64,000 bases of DNA from Halisarca cf. caerulea (lineage: Eukaryota > Porifera > Demospongiae > Chondrillida > Halisarcidae). Where the stretch lies: the NCBI GenBank assembly GCA_963170055.1, contig CAUJGJ010000087.1, positions 305,001 to 369,000 on the forward strand, given 5' to 3'. Within the stretch, counting starts at the first letter, position 1, and every line of letters begins with the position of its first letter. The notes beneath the pieces are model-generated. The model saw only the letters and a program-made list of their open reading frames with translations, ran no database searches and was not told where the DNA came from. The position numbers were made by a program, and so were the translations under genes. Positions 1 through 10,877 of the stretch are shown piece after piece.

Positions 1-1132
1 CGTATGTGTACTCAATATGAAACCAGGTGATGCTAGTAGCAAATATTGCTTTTAGCAGCACAATATCCAGTACCACCGAAGTACACCCCCAGCACTTCGG
101 AAAACTCATGTGTATTCAGTGTGAAAACAGGTGGTGCTAGTGCCAAATATTGGTCTTAGCACCACAATACCCAGTACTACCAAATTACACCCCCAGAACT
201 TTGGAAAACTCATGTGTACTCAATATGAAACCAGGCGGTGCTAGTGCCAAAAATTGGTCTTAGCACCACAATATCCAGCACTACCGAAGTACCCCCCAGC
301 ACTTCGGAAAACTCATGTGTATTCAGTGTGAAAACAGGTAGTGCTAGTGCCAAATATTGGTCTTAGCACCACAATATCCAGTAATACCAAATTACACCCC
401 CAGCACTTCGGAAAACTCATGTGTAGTCAGTGTGAAAACAGGTGGTGCTAGTGCCAAATATTGGTCTTAGCCACACAATATCCAGTACTACCAAATTACA
501 CCCCCAGCACTTCGGAAAACTCATGTATATTCAGTGTGAAAACAGGTGGTGCTAGTACCAAATATTGGTTTTAGCACCGCAATATCCAGCACTACCGAAG
601 TACACCCCCAGCACTTCGGAAAACTCATGTGTAATCAATATGAAACCAGGTGGTGCTAGTGCCAAATATTGGTCTTAGCACCACAATATCCCGTAATACC
701 AAATTACACCCCAGCACTTCGGAAAACTCATGTGTAGTCAGTGTGAAAACAGGTGGTGCTAGTAACAAATATTGGTTTTAGCACCACAATATCCAGCACT
801 ACCAAATTAAAACCCCAGCACTTCGGAAAACTCATGTGTATTCAGTGTGAAAACAGGTGGTGCTAGTACCAAATATTGGTTTTAGCACCGCAATATCCAG
901 TATTACCAATTTGCACCCCCAGCACTTCGGAAAACTCATGTGTATTCAGTGTGAAAACAGGTGGTGCTAGTACCAAATATTGGTTTTAGCACCGCAATAT
1001 CCAGCACTACCGAAGTACACCTCCAGCACTTCAGAAAACTCATGTGTAATCAATATGAAACCAGGTGGTGCTAGTGCCAAATATTGGTCTTAGCACCACA
1101 ATATCCAGTAATACTAAATTACACCTCCAGCA

Positions 1133-1149
1133 CTTCGGAAAACTCGTGT
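1133..1149 (+). other. CENP-B-box-like word in a 102-bp monomer, exemplar
   Basis: CTTCGGAAAACTCGTGT matches the published CENP-B box core pattern nTTCGnnnnAnnCGGGn at 8 of 9 fixed positions; the mismatch is CGTG for CGGG. It is created by the 2-bp deletion that makes 102-bp monomers. The ordinary 104-bp monomer reads CATG there and matches 7 of 9. No protein binding is shown, and one motif per monomer could match by chance. Confidence 0.35.
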
Positions 1150-1167
1150 ATTCAGTGTGAAAACAGG

Positions 1168-1200
1168 TGGTGCTAGTACCAAATATTGGTTTTAGCACCA
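1168..1200. repeat. 33-bp dyad (imperfect inverted repeat) in the monomer, exemplar
   Basis: TGGTGCTA at 1,168-1,175 is the reverse complement of TAGCACCA at 1,193-1,200. Inside it, ACCAA at 1,178-1,182 is the reverse complement of TTGGT at 1,186-1,190, with a 3-base ATA centre and one 2-bp mismatch step (GT against TT). This could extrude as a hairpin or serve as a dyad binding site. Most monomers carry a version of it. The right arm is weakened where CACCGC or AGAACCA replaces AGCACCA, and I saw no clear compensating change in the left arm. Confidence 0.85.
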
Positions 1201-1353
1201 CAATATCCAGTACTACCGAAGTTCACCCCCAGCACTTCGGTTAACTCATGTGTACTCAATATGAAAACAGGTGGTGCTAGTGCCAAATATTGGTCTTAGC
1301 ACCACAATATCCAGTACTACCAAATTACACCCCCAGCACTTCGGAAAACTCAT

Positions 1354-1435
1354 GTGTATTCAGTGTGAAAACAGGTGGTACCAGTACCATTTATTGGTTT
1401 TAGCACCACAATATCCAGCACTTCAGAAAACTCAT
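1354..1435 (+). repeat. 82-bp short monomer (22-bp internal deletion), exemplar
   Basis: This monomer reads GGTACCAGTACCATTTATTGG in place of the usual dyad, then AATATCCAGCACTTCAGAAAAC. A normal monomer has CCAGCACT twice, 22 bp apart; here one copy and the spacer are gone, which fits a deletion between the two 8-bp words. The same haplotype recurs with CATTTATTGG near 2,092, 2,382, 11,809, 12,099, 21,526, 21,816, 34,043, 36,924, 38,044, 39,162 and 41,629. I did not find it right of 42.4 kb. Confidence 0.85.
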
Positions 1436-2763
1436 GTGTATGCAGTGTGAAAACAGGTGGTGCTAGTACCAAATATTGGTTTTAGCACCACAATATCCAG
1501 CACTACCAAATTAAAACCCCAGCACTTCAGAAAACTCATGTGTATTCAGTGTGAAAACAGGTGGTGCTAGTACCAAATATTGGTTTTAGCACCACAATAT
1601 CCAGTATTACCAAATTGCACCCCCAGCACTTCGGAAAACTCATGTGTATTCAGTGTGAAAACAGGTGGTGCTAGTACCAAATATTGGTTTTAGCACCGCA
1701 ATATCCAGCACTACCGAAGTACACCTCCAGCACTTCAGAAAACTCATGTGTAATCAATATGAAACCAGGTGGTGCTAGTACCAAATATTGGTCTTAGCAC
1801 CACAATATCCAGTAATACTAAATTACACCTCCAGCACTTCGGAAAACTCGTGTATTCAGTGTGAAAACAGGTGGTGCTAGTACCAAATATTGGTTTTAGC
1901 ACCACAATATCCAGTACTACCGAAGTTCACCCCCAGCACTTCGGTTAACTCATGTGTACTCAATATGAAAACAGGTGGTGCTAGTGCCAAATATTGGTCT
2001 TAGCACCACAATATCCAGTACTACCAAATTACACCCCCAGCACTTCGGAAAACTCATGTGTATTCAGTGTGAAAACAGGTGGTACCAGTACCATTTATTG
2101 GTTTTAGCACCACAATATCCAGCACTTCAGAAAACTCATGTGTATGCAGTGTGAAAACAGGTGGTGCTAGTACCAAATATTGGTTTTAGTACCACAATAT
2201 CCAGTACTACCAAATTACACCCCCAGCACTTCGGAAAACTCATGTGTACTCAATATGAAACCAGGTGGTGCTAGTACCAAATATTGGTCTTAGCACCACA
2301 ATATCTAGTACTACCAGATTACACCCCCAGCACTTCGGAAAAGTCATGTGTATTCAGTGTGAAAACAGGTGGTACCAGTACCATTTATTGGTTTTAGCAC
2401 CACAATATCCAGCACTTCAGAAAACTCATGTGTATGCAGTGTGAAAACAGGTGGTGCTAGTACCAAATATTGGTTTTAGTACCACAATATCCAGTACTAC
2501 CAAATTACACCCCAGCACTTCGGAAAACTCATGTGTACTCAATAAGAAACCAGGTGGTGCTAGTACAAAATATTGGTCTTTGCACCACAATATCTAATAC
2601 TACCAAATTACACCCCCAGCACTTCGGAAAACTCATGTGTATTCAGTGTGAAAACAGGTGGTGCTAGTACCAAATATTGGTCTTTGCACCACAATATCTA
2701 GTACTACCAAATTCCACCCCCAGCACTTCGGAAAACTCATGTGTATTCAGTGTGAAACTACAT

Positions 2764-2775
2764 GGTACTAGTACC
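2764..2775. repeat. 12-bp perfect palindrome in a variant monomer class, exemplar
   Basis: GGTACTAGTACC is a perfect palindrome. It belongs to a monomer class reading GAAACTACATGGTACTAG in place of GAAAACAGGTGGTGCTAG. The class recurs through the left and middle domains, for example near 3,276, 4,636, 6,812, 9,618, 12,481 and 35,560. The last, truncated monomer of the array also has the palindrome, at 63,972-63,983, but in a different context (AAGTAGGT before it). Confidence 0.8.
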
Positions 2776-4398
2776 AAATTATGGTTTTAGCACCACAATA
2801 TCCAGTATTACCAAGTTGCACCCCCAGAACTTCCGAAAACTCATGTGTATTCAGTGTGAAAACAGGAGGTGCTAGTGCCAAATATTGGATTTAGCACTGC
2901 AATATCCAGCACTACCGAAGTACACCCCCAGCACTTCGGAAAACTCGTGTATTCAGTGTGAAAACAGGTGGTGCTAGTACCAAATATAGGTTTTAGCACC
3001 ACAATATCCAGTACTACCGAAGTACACCCCCAGCACTTCGGTAAACTCAAGTGTACTCAATATGAAAACAGGAGATGCTAGTGCAAATATTGGTCTTAGC
3101 ACCACAATATCCAGTACTACCAAATTGCACCCCCAGCACTTCGGAAAACTCATGTGTACTCAATATGAAACCAGGTGGTGCTAGTAGCAAATATTGGTCT
3201 TAGCACCACAATATCTAGTACTACCAAATTGCACCCCCAGCACTTCGGAAAACTCATGTGTATTCAGTGTGAAACTACATGGTACTAGTACCAAATAATG
3301 GTTTTAGCACCACAATATCCAGTATTACCAAGTTGCACCCCCAGTTCTTCCGAAAACTCATGTGTATTCAGTGTGAAAACAGATGGTGCTAGCACCAAAT
3401 ATTAGTTTTAGCACCACAATACCCAGTACTACCAAATTCCACCCCCATCACTTCGGAAAACTCATGTGTACTCAATATGAAACCAGGTGGTGCTAGTACA
3501 AAATATTGGTCTTTGAACCACAATATCTAGTACGACCAAATTACAACCCCAGCACTTCGGAAAACTCATGTGTATTCAGTGTGAAAACAGGTGGTGCTCG
3601 TACCAAATATTGGTCTTTGCACCACAATATCTAGTACTACTGAAGTACACACCCAGCACGTCGGTAAACTCAAGTGTACTCAATATGAAAACAGAAGATG
3701 CTAGTGCAAATATTGGTCTTAGCACCACAATATCCAGTATTACCAAATTACACCCCCAGCACTTCGGAAAACTCATGTGTATTCAGTGTGAAACTAGGTG
3801 GTACTGGTACCAAATATTGGTTTTAGCACACAATATCCAGCACTACCGAAGTACACAACCAGCACTTCGGAAAACTCATGTGTATTCAGTGTGAAAACAG
3901 TTGGTGCTAGTGCCAAATATTGGTCTTAGCACCACAATATCCAGTACTACCAAATTCCACCCGCAGCACTTCGGAAAACTCATGTGTAGTCAGTGTGAAA
4001 ACAGGTGGTGCTAGTGCCAAATATTGGTCTTAATACCACAATATCCAGTACTATCAAATTACACCCCCAGTACTTTGGAAAACTCATGTATACTAAATAT
4101 GAAACCAGGCGGTGCTAGTGCCAGAAATTGGTCTTAGCACCACAATATCCAGCACTACCGAAGTACACCCCCAGCACTTCGGAAAACTCATGTGTATTCA
4201 GTGTGAAAACAGGTAGTGCTAGTGCCAAATATTGGTCTTAGCACCACAATATCCAGTACTACCAAATTACACCCCCAGCACTTCGGAAAACTCATGTGTA
4301 CTCAATATGAAACCAGGTGGTGCTAATACCAAATATTGGTCTTAGCACCACAATATCTAGTACTACCAGATTACACCCCCAGCACTTCGGAAAAGTCA

Positions 4399-4502
4399 TG
4401 TGTATTCAGTGTGAAAACAGATGGTGCTAGTACCAAATATTGGTTTTAGCACCACAATACCCAGTACTACCAAATTACACCCCCAGCACTTCGGAAAACT
4501 CA
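4399..4502. repeat. Monomer present in HOR copies 1 and 2, absent from copy 3
   Basis: This 104-bp monomer (TCAGTGTGAAAACAGATGG with AATACCCAGTACTACC) has its counterpart at 14,116-14,219 in copy 2. In copy 3 the flanking monomers are joined directly within the shared CACTTCGGAAAA stretch near 23,817-23,828. This accounts for the whole length difference between 9,717 and 9,613 bp. Confidence 0.9.
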
Positions 4503-4568
4503 TGTGTACTCAATAAGAAACCAGGTGGTGCTAGTACCAAATATTGGTCTTTGCACCACATTATCTAG

Positions 4569-4576
4569 CTATATAG
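4569..4576. other. 8-bp insertion CTATATAG, HOR marker
   Basis: The sequence TTATCTAG is followed by CTATATAG before TACTACC, where other monomers read ATCTAGTACTACC. The same insertion is at 14,286-14,293 and 23,899-23,906, once per HOR copy, and nowhere else that I saw. It is a clean marker for the phase of the 9.7-kb unit. Confidence 0.9.
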
Positions 4577-7320
4577 TACTACCAAATTACACCCCCAGCA
4601 CTTCGGAAAACTCATGTGTATTCAGTGTGAAACTACATGGTACTAGTACCAAATAATGGTTTTAGCACCACAATATCCAGTATTACCAAGATGCACCCCT
4701 AGCACTTCCGAAAACTCATGTGTATTCAGTGTGAAAACAGGAGGTGCTAGTGCCAAATATTGGTTTTAGCACTGCAATATCCACCACTACCGAAGTACAC
4801 CCCCAGCACTTCGGAAAACTCGTTTATTCAGTGTGAAAACAGGTGGTGTTAGTACCAAATATAGGTTTTAGCACCACAATATCCAGTACTACCAAATTGC
4901 ACCCCCAGCACTTCGGAAAACTCATGTGTATTCAGTGTGAAACTACATGGTACTAGTACCAAATTATGGTTTTAGCACCACAATATCCAGTATTACCAAG
5001 TTGCACCCCCAGAACTTCCGAAAACTCATGTGTATTCAGTGTGAAAACAGGAGGTGCTAGTGCCAAATATTGGTTTTAGCACCACAATATCCAGTACTAC
5101 CGAAGTACACCCCCAGCACTTCGGTAAACTCAAGTGTACTCAATATGAAAACAGGAGATGCTAGTGCAAATATTGGTCTTAGCACCACAATATCCAGTAC
5201 TACCAAATTGCACCCCCAGCACTTCGGAAAACTCATGTGTACTCAATATGAAACCAGGTGGTGCTAGTACCAAATATTGGTCTTAGCACCACAATATCTA
5301 GTACTACCAAATTGCACCCCCAGCACTTCGGAAAACTCATGTGTATTCAGTGTGAAACTACATGGTACTAGTACTAAATAATGGTTTTAGCACCACAATA
5401 TCCAGTATTACCAAGTTGCACCCCCAGTTCTTCCGAAAACTCATGTGTATTCAGTGTGAAAACAGATGGTGCTAGCACCAAATATTAGTTTTAGCACCAC
5501 AATACCCAGTACTACCAAATTCCACCCCCAGCACTTCGGAAAACTCATGTGTACTCAATATGAAACCAGGTGGTGCTAGTACAAAATATTGGTCTTTGAA
5601 CCACAATATCTAGTACGACCAAATTACACCCCCAGCACTTCGGAAAACTCATGTGTATTCAGTGTGAAAACAGGTGGTGCTCGTACCAAATATTGGTCTT
5701 TGCACCACAATATCTAGTACTACCAAATTACACCCCAGCACTTCGGAAAACTCATGTGTATTCAGTGTGAAACTACATGGTACTAGTACTAAATAATGGT
5801 TTTAGCACCACAATATCCAGTAATACCAAGTTGCACCCCCAGCACTTCCGAAAACTCATATGTATTCAGTGTGAAAACAGGAGGTGCTAGTGCCAAATAT
5901 TGGTTTTAGCACTGGAATATCCAGCACTACCGAAGTACACCCCCAGCACTTCGGAAAACTCGTGTATTCAGTGTGAAAACAGGTGGTGCTAGTGCCAAAT
6001 ATTGGTTTTAGCACTGCAATATCCAGCACTACCGAAGTACACCCCCAGCACTTCGGAAAACTCGTTTATTCAGTGTGAAAACAGGTGGTGTTAGTACCAA
6101 ATATAGGTTTTAGCACCACAATATCCAGTACTACAGAAGTACACCCCCAGCACTTCGGTAAACTCAAGTGTACTCAATATGAAAACAGGTGATGCTAGTG
6201 CAAATATTGGTCTTAGCACCACAATATCCAGTATTACCAAATTACACCCCCAGCACTTCGGAAAACTCATGTGTATTCAGTGTGAAACTAGGTGGTACTG
6301 GTACCAAATATTGGTTTTAGCCCAACAATATCCAGCACTACCGAAGTACACAACCAGCACTTCCGAAAACTCATGTGTATTCAGTGTGAAAAAATTGGTG
6401 CTAGTGCCAAATATTGGTCTTAGCACCACAATATCCAGTAGTACCAAATTACACCCCCAGCACTTCGGAAAACTCATGTGTATTCAGTGTGAAAACAGGT
6501 AGTGCTAGTGCCAAATATTGGTCTTAGCACCACAATATCCAGTACTACCAAATTACACCCCCAGCACTTCGGAAAACTCATGTGTACTCAATATGAAACC
6601 AGGTGGTGCTAGTACCAAATATTGGTCTTAGCACCACAATATCTAGTACTACCAGATTACACCCCCAGCACTTCGGAAAAGTCATGTGTATTCAGTGTGA
6701 AAACAGATGGTGCTAGTGCCAAATATTGGTTTTAGCACCACAATACCCAGTACTACCAAATTACACCCCCAGCACTTCGGAAAACTCATGTGTATTCAGT
6801 GTGAAACTACATGGTACTAGTACCAAATTATGGTTTTAGCACCACAATATCCAGTATTACCAAGTTGCACCCCCAACACTTCGGAAAACTCAAGTGTATT
6901 CAGTGTGAAAACAGGTGGTGCTAGTGCCAAATATTGGATTTAGCACCACAATATCCAGTACTACCGAAGAACACCCCCAGCACTTCGGTAAACTCAAGTG
7001 TACTCAATATGAAAACAGGTGATGCTAGTGCAAATATTGGTCTTCACACCACAATATCCAGTATTACCAAATTACACCCCCAGCACTTCGGAAAACTCAT
7101 GTGTATTCAGTGTTAAACTAGGTGGTACTGGTACCAAATATTGGTTGTAGCACAAAAATATCCAGCACTACCGAAGTACACAACCAGCACTTCCGAAAAC
7201 TCATGTGTATTCAGTGTGAAAACAGTTGGTGCTAGTGCCAAATATTAGTCTTAGCACCACAATATCCAGTACTACCAAATTACACCCCCAGCACTTCGGA
7301 AAACTCATGTGTAGTCAGTG

Positions 7321-9192
7321 TGAAAACAGGTGGTGCTAGTGCCAAATATTGGTCTTAGTGCCACAATATCCAGTACTATCAAATTTCACCCCCAGTACTT
7401 TGGAAAACTCATGTGTACTAAATATGAAACCAGGCGGTCTTAGTGCCAAAAATTGGTCTTAGCACCACAATATCCAGCACTACCGAAGTACACCCCCAGC
7501 ACTTCGGAAAACTCATGTGTAGTCAGTGTGAAAACAGGTAGTGCTATAGCCAAATATTGGTCTTAGCACCACAATATCCAGTACTACCAAATTCCACCCC
7601 CAGCACTTCGGAAAACTCATGTGTAGTCAGTGTGAAAACAGGTGGTGCTAGTACCAAATATTGGTTTAAGCACCGCAATATCCAGCACTACCAAATTGCA
7701 ACTCCAGCATTTCGGAAAAGTCATGTGTATTCAGTGTGAAAACAGGTGGTGCTATTACCAAATATTGGTCTTAGAACCACAATATCCAGTGTTACCAAAT
7801 TCCACCCCAAGCACTTCGGAAAACTCATGTGTATTCAGTATGAAAACAGGTGGTGCTAGTACCAAATATTGGTTTTAGCACCGCAATATCCAGTACTACC
7901 GAAGTACACCCCCAGCACTTCGGTTAACTCATGTGTACTCAATATTAAAATAGGTGGTGCTAGTGCCAAATATTGGTCTTAGCACCACAATATCCAATAC
8001 TACGAAATTACACCCCCAGCACTTCGGAAAAATCATGTGTATTCAGTGTGAAAACAGGTTGTGCTAGCGCCAAATATTGGATTTAGCACTACAATATACA
8101 GCACTAGCGAAGTACACCCCCAGCACTTCAGAAAACTCATGTGTGCTCAATATGAAACCAGGTGGTGCTAGTGCCAAAGATTGGTCTTAACACCACAATA
8201 TCCAGTACTACCAAATTAAACCCCCAGCACTTCGGAAAACTCATGTGTATGCAGTGTGAAAACAGGTGGTGCTAGTGCCAAATATTGGTCTTAGTGCCAC
8301 AATATCCAGTACTATCAAATTTCACCCCCAGTACTTTGGAAAACTCATGTGTACTAAATATGAAACCAGGCGGTCTTAGTGCCAAAAATTGGTCTTAGCA
8401 CCACAATATCCAGCACTACCGAAGTACACCCCCAGCACTTCGGAAAACTCATGTGTAGTCAGTGTGAAAACAGGTAGTGCTATAGCCAAATATTGGTCTT
8501 AGCACCACAATATCCAGTACTACCAAATTACACCCCCAGCACTTCGGAAAACTCATGTGTAGTCAGTGTGAAAACAGGTGGTGCTAGTACCAAATATTGG
8601 TTTAAGCACCGCAATATCCAGCACTACCAAATTGCAACTCCAGCACTTCGGAAAAGTCATGTGTATTCAGTGTGAAAACAGGTGGTGCTATTACCAAATA
8701 TTGGTCTTAAAACCACAATATCCAGTGTTACCAAATTCCACCCCAAGCACTTCGGAAAACTCATGTGTATTCAGTATGAAAACAGGTGGTGCTAGTACCA
8801 AATATTGGTTTTAGCACTGCAATATCCAGTACTACCGAAGTACACCCCCAGCACTTCGGTTAACTCATGTGTACTCAATATTAAAACAGGTGGTGCTAGT
8901 GCCAAATATTGGTCTTAGCACCACAATATCCAATACTACCAAATTACACCCCCAGCACTTCGGAAAAATCATGTGTATTCAGTGTGAAAACAGGTTGTGC
9001 TAGCGCCAAATATTGGATTTAGCACTACAATATACAGCACTAGCGAAGTACACCCCCAGCACTTCAGAAAACTCATGTGTGCTCAATATGAAACCAGGTG
9101 GTGCTAGTGCCAAAGATTGGTCTTAACACCACAATATCCAGTACTACCAAATTAAACCCCCAGCACTTCGGAAAACTCATGTGTATGCAGTG
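7321..9192. repeat. 936-bp duplication (9 monomers) inside HOR copy 1
   Basis: Bases 7,321-8,256 and 8,257-9,192 match at an offset of 936 bp, exactly nine 104-bp monomers. Shared markers include TATAGCCAAATATTGG, AGTGTTACCAAATTCC and the GCGCCAAATATTGG monomer. A few bases differ between the halves, such as TTAGAACC against TTAAAACC. The duplication is present in all three HOR copies, so it predates their amplification. Confidence 0.9.
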
Positions 9193-10045
9193 TGAAAACA
9201 GGTGGTGCTAGTACCAAATATTGGTTTTAGCACCACAATATCCAGTACTACCAAATTACACCCCCAGCACTTCGGAAAACTCATGTGTACTTAATACGAA
9301 ACCAGGTGGTGCTAGTCCCAAATATTGGTCTTAGCACCAAAATATCTAGTACTACCAGATTACACCCCCAGCACTTCGGAAAAGTCATGTGTATTCAGTG
9401 TGAAAAAAGATGGTGCTAGTACCAAATATTGGTTTTAGCACCACAATACCCAGTACTACCAAATTACACCCCCAGCACTTCGGAAAACTCATGTGTACTC
9501 AATATGAAACCAGGTGGTGCTAGTACCAAATATTGGTCTTTGCACCACAATATCTAGTACTACCAAATTATACCCCCTGCACTTCGGAAAAGTCATGTGT
9601 ATTCAGTGTGAAACTACATGGTACTAGTACCAAATAATGGTTTTAGCACCACAATATCCAGTATTACCAAGTTGCACCCCCAGCACTTCCGAAACTCATG
9701 TGTATTCAGTGTGAAAACAGGAGGTGCTAGTGCCAAATATTGGTTTTAGCACTGCAATATCCAGTACTACCGAAGTACACCCCCAGCACTTCGGAGAACT
9801 CGTGTATTCAGTGTGAAAACAGGTGGTGTTAGTACCAAATATAGGTTTTAGCACCACAATATCCAGTACTACCGAAGTACACCCCCAGCACTTCGGTAAA
9901 CTCAAGTGTACTCAATATGAAAACAGGTGATGTTAGTGCTAATATTGGTCTTAACACCACAATATCCAGTATTACCAAATTACACCCCCAGCACTTCGGA
10001 AAACTCATGTGTATTCAGTGTGAAACTAGGTGGTACTGGTACCAA

Positions 10046-10877
10046 ATATTGGTTTTAGCACAACAATATCCAGCACTACCAAAGTACACAACCAGCACTT
10101 CCGAAAACTCATGTGTAGTCAGTGTGAAAACAGGTGGTGCAAGTGCCAAATATTGGTCTTAGTGCCACAATATCCAGTACTATCAAATTACACCCCCAGT
10201 ACTTTGGAAAACACATGTGTATTCAGTGTGAAAACAGGTGGTGCTAGTACCAAATATTGGTTTTCGCACCACAATATCCAGCACTACCGAAGTACACCCC
10301 CAGCACTTCGGTTAACTCATGTGTACTCAATATGAAAACAGGTGGTGCTAGTGCCAAATATTGGTCTTAGCACCACAATATCCATTACTACCAAATTACA
10401 CCCCCAGCACTTCGGAAAACTCATGTGTATTCAGTGTGAAAACAGGTGGTGCTAGTGCCAAATATTGGTTTTAGCACTGCAATATCCAGCACTACCAAAG
10501 TACACAACCAGCACTTCCGAAAACTCATGTGTAGTCAGTGTGAAAACAGGTGGTGCAAGTGCCAAATATTGGTCTTAGTGCCACAATATCCAGTACTATC
10601 AAATTACACCCCCAGTACTTTGGAAAACACATGTGTATTCAGTGTGAAAACAGGTGGTGCTAGTACCAAATATTGGTTTTCGCACCACAATATCCAGCAC
10701 TACCGAAGTACACCCCCAGCACTTCGGTTAACTCATGTGTACTCAATATGAAAACAGGTGGTGCTAGTGCCAAATATTGGTCTTAGCACCACAATATCCA
10801 TTACTACCAAATTACACCCCCAGCACTTCGGAAAACTCATGTGTATTCAGTGTGAAAACAGGTGGTGCTAGTACCAA
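10046..10877. repeat. 416-bp duplication (4 monomers) inside HOR copy 1
   Basis: Two near-identical four-monomer blocks lie 416 bp apart (about 10,046-10,461 and 10,462-10,877). Shared markers are ACCAAAGTACACAACCAGC, GTGCAAGTGCC, TTTGGAAAACACATG and TTTTCGCACC. The ends are approximate because neighbouring monomers resemble each other. Confidence 0.88.

Larger units (their letters stand above)
1..1751. repeat. Left flank: monomers before the 9.7-kb HOR
   Basis: Tandem 104-bp monomers continue to base 1, so the array extends left of the window. The first roughly 735 bases show no block duplication that I could find. The rest is the first part of a 704-bp duplication. Monomers with TCAATATGAAACC and with TCAGTGTGAAAAC are mixed, as in the HOR copies to the right. 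No gene or other element is visible. Confidence 0.85.
735..2186. repeat. 704-bp tandem duplication (7 monomers)
   Basis: Two near-identical copies lie 704 bp apart, roughly 735-1,438 and 1,439-2,142, with similarity fading by about 2,186. Shared markers include AGTAATACTAAATTACACC at 1,107 and 1,811, and the unusual CATTTATTGG monomer at 1,388 and 2,092. The length fits seven monomers: five of 104 bp, one of 102 bp and one of 82 bp (520 + 102 + 82 = 704). The first 9.7-kb HOR copy starts inside this block, at about 1,752. Confidence 0.85.

Noticed and set aside
2470..2667. AATATTGG and TATCTAG words as TATA-like promoters
   Set aside because: They occur in nearly every monomer as part of the repeat and have no gene downstream.
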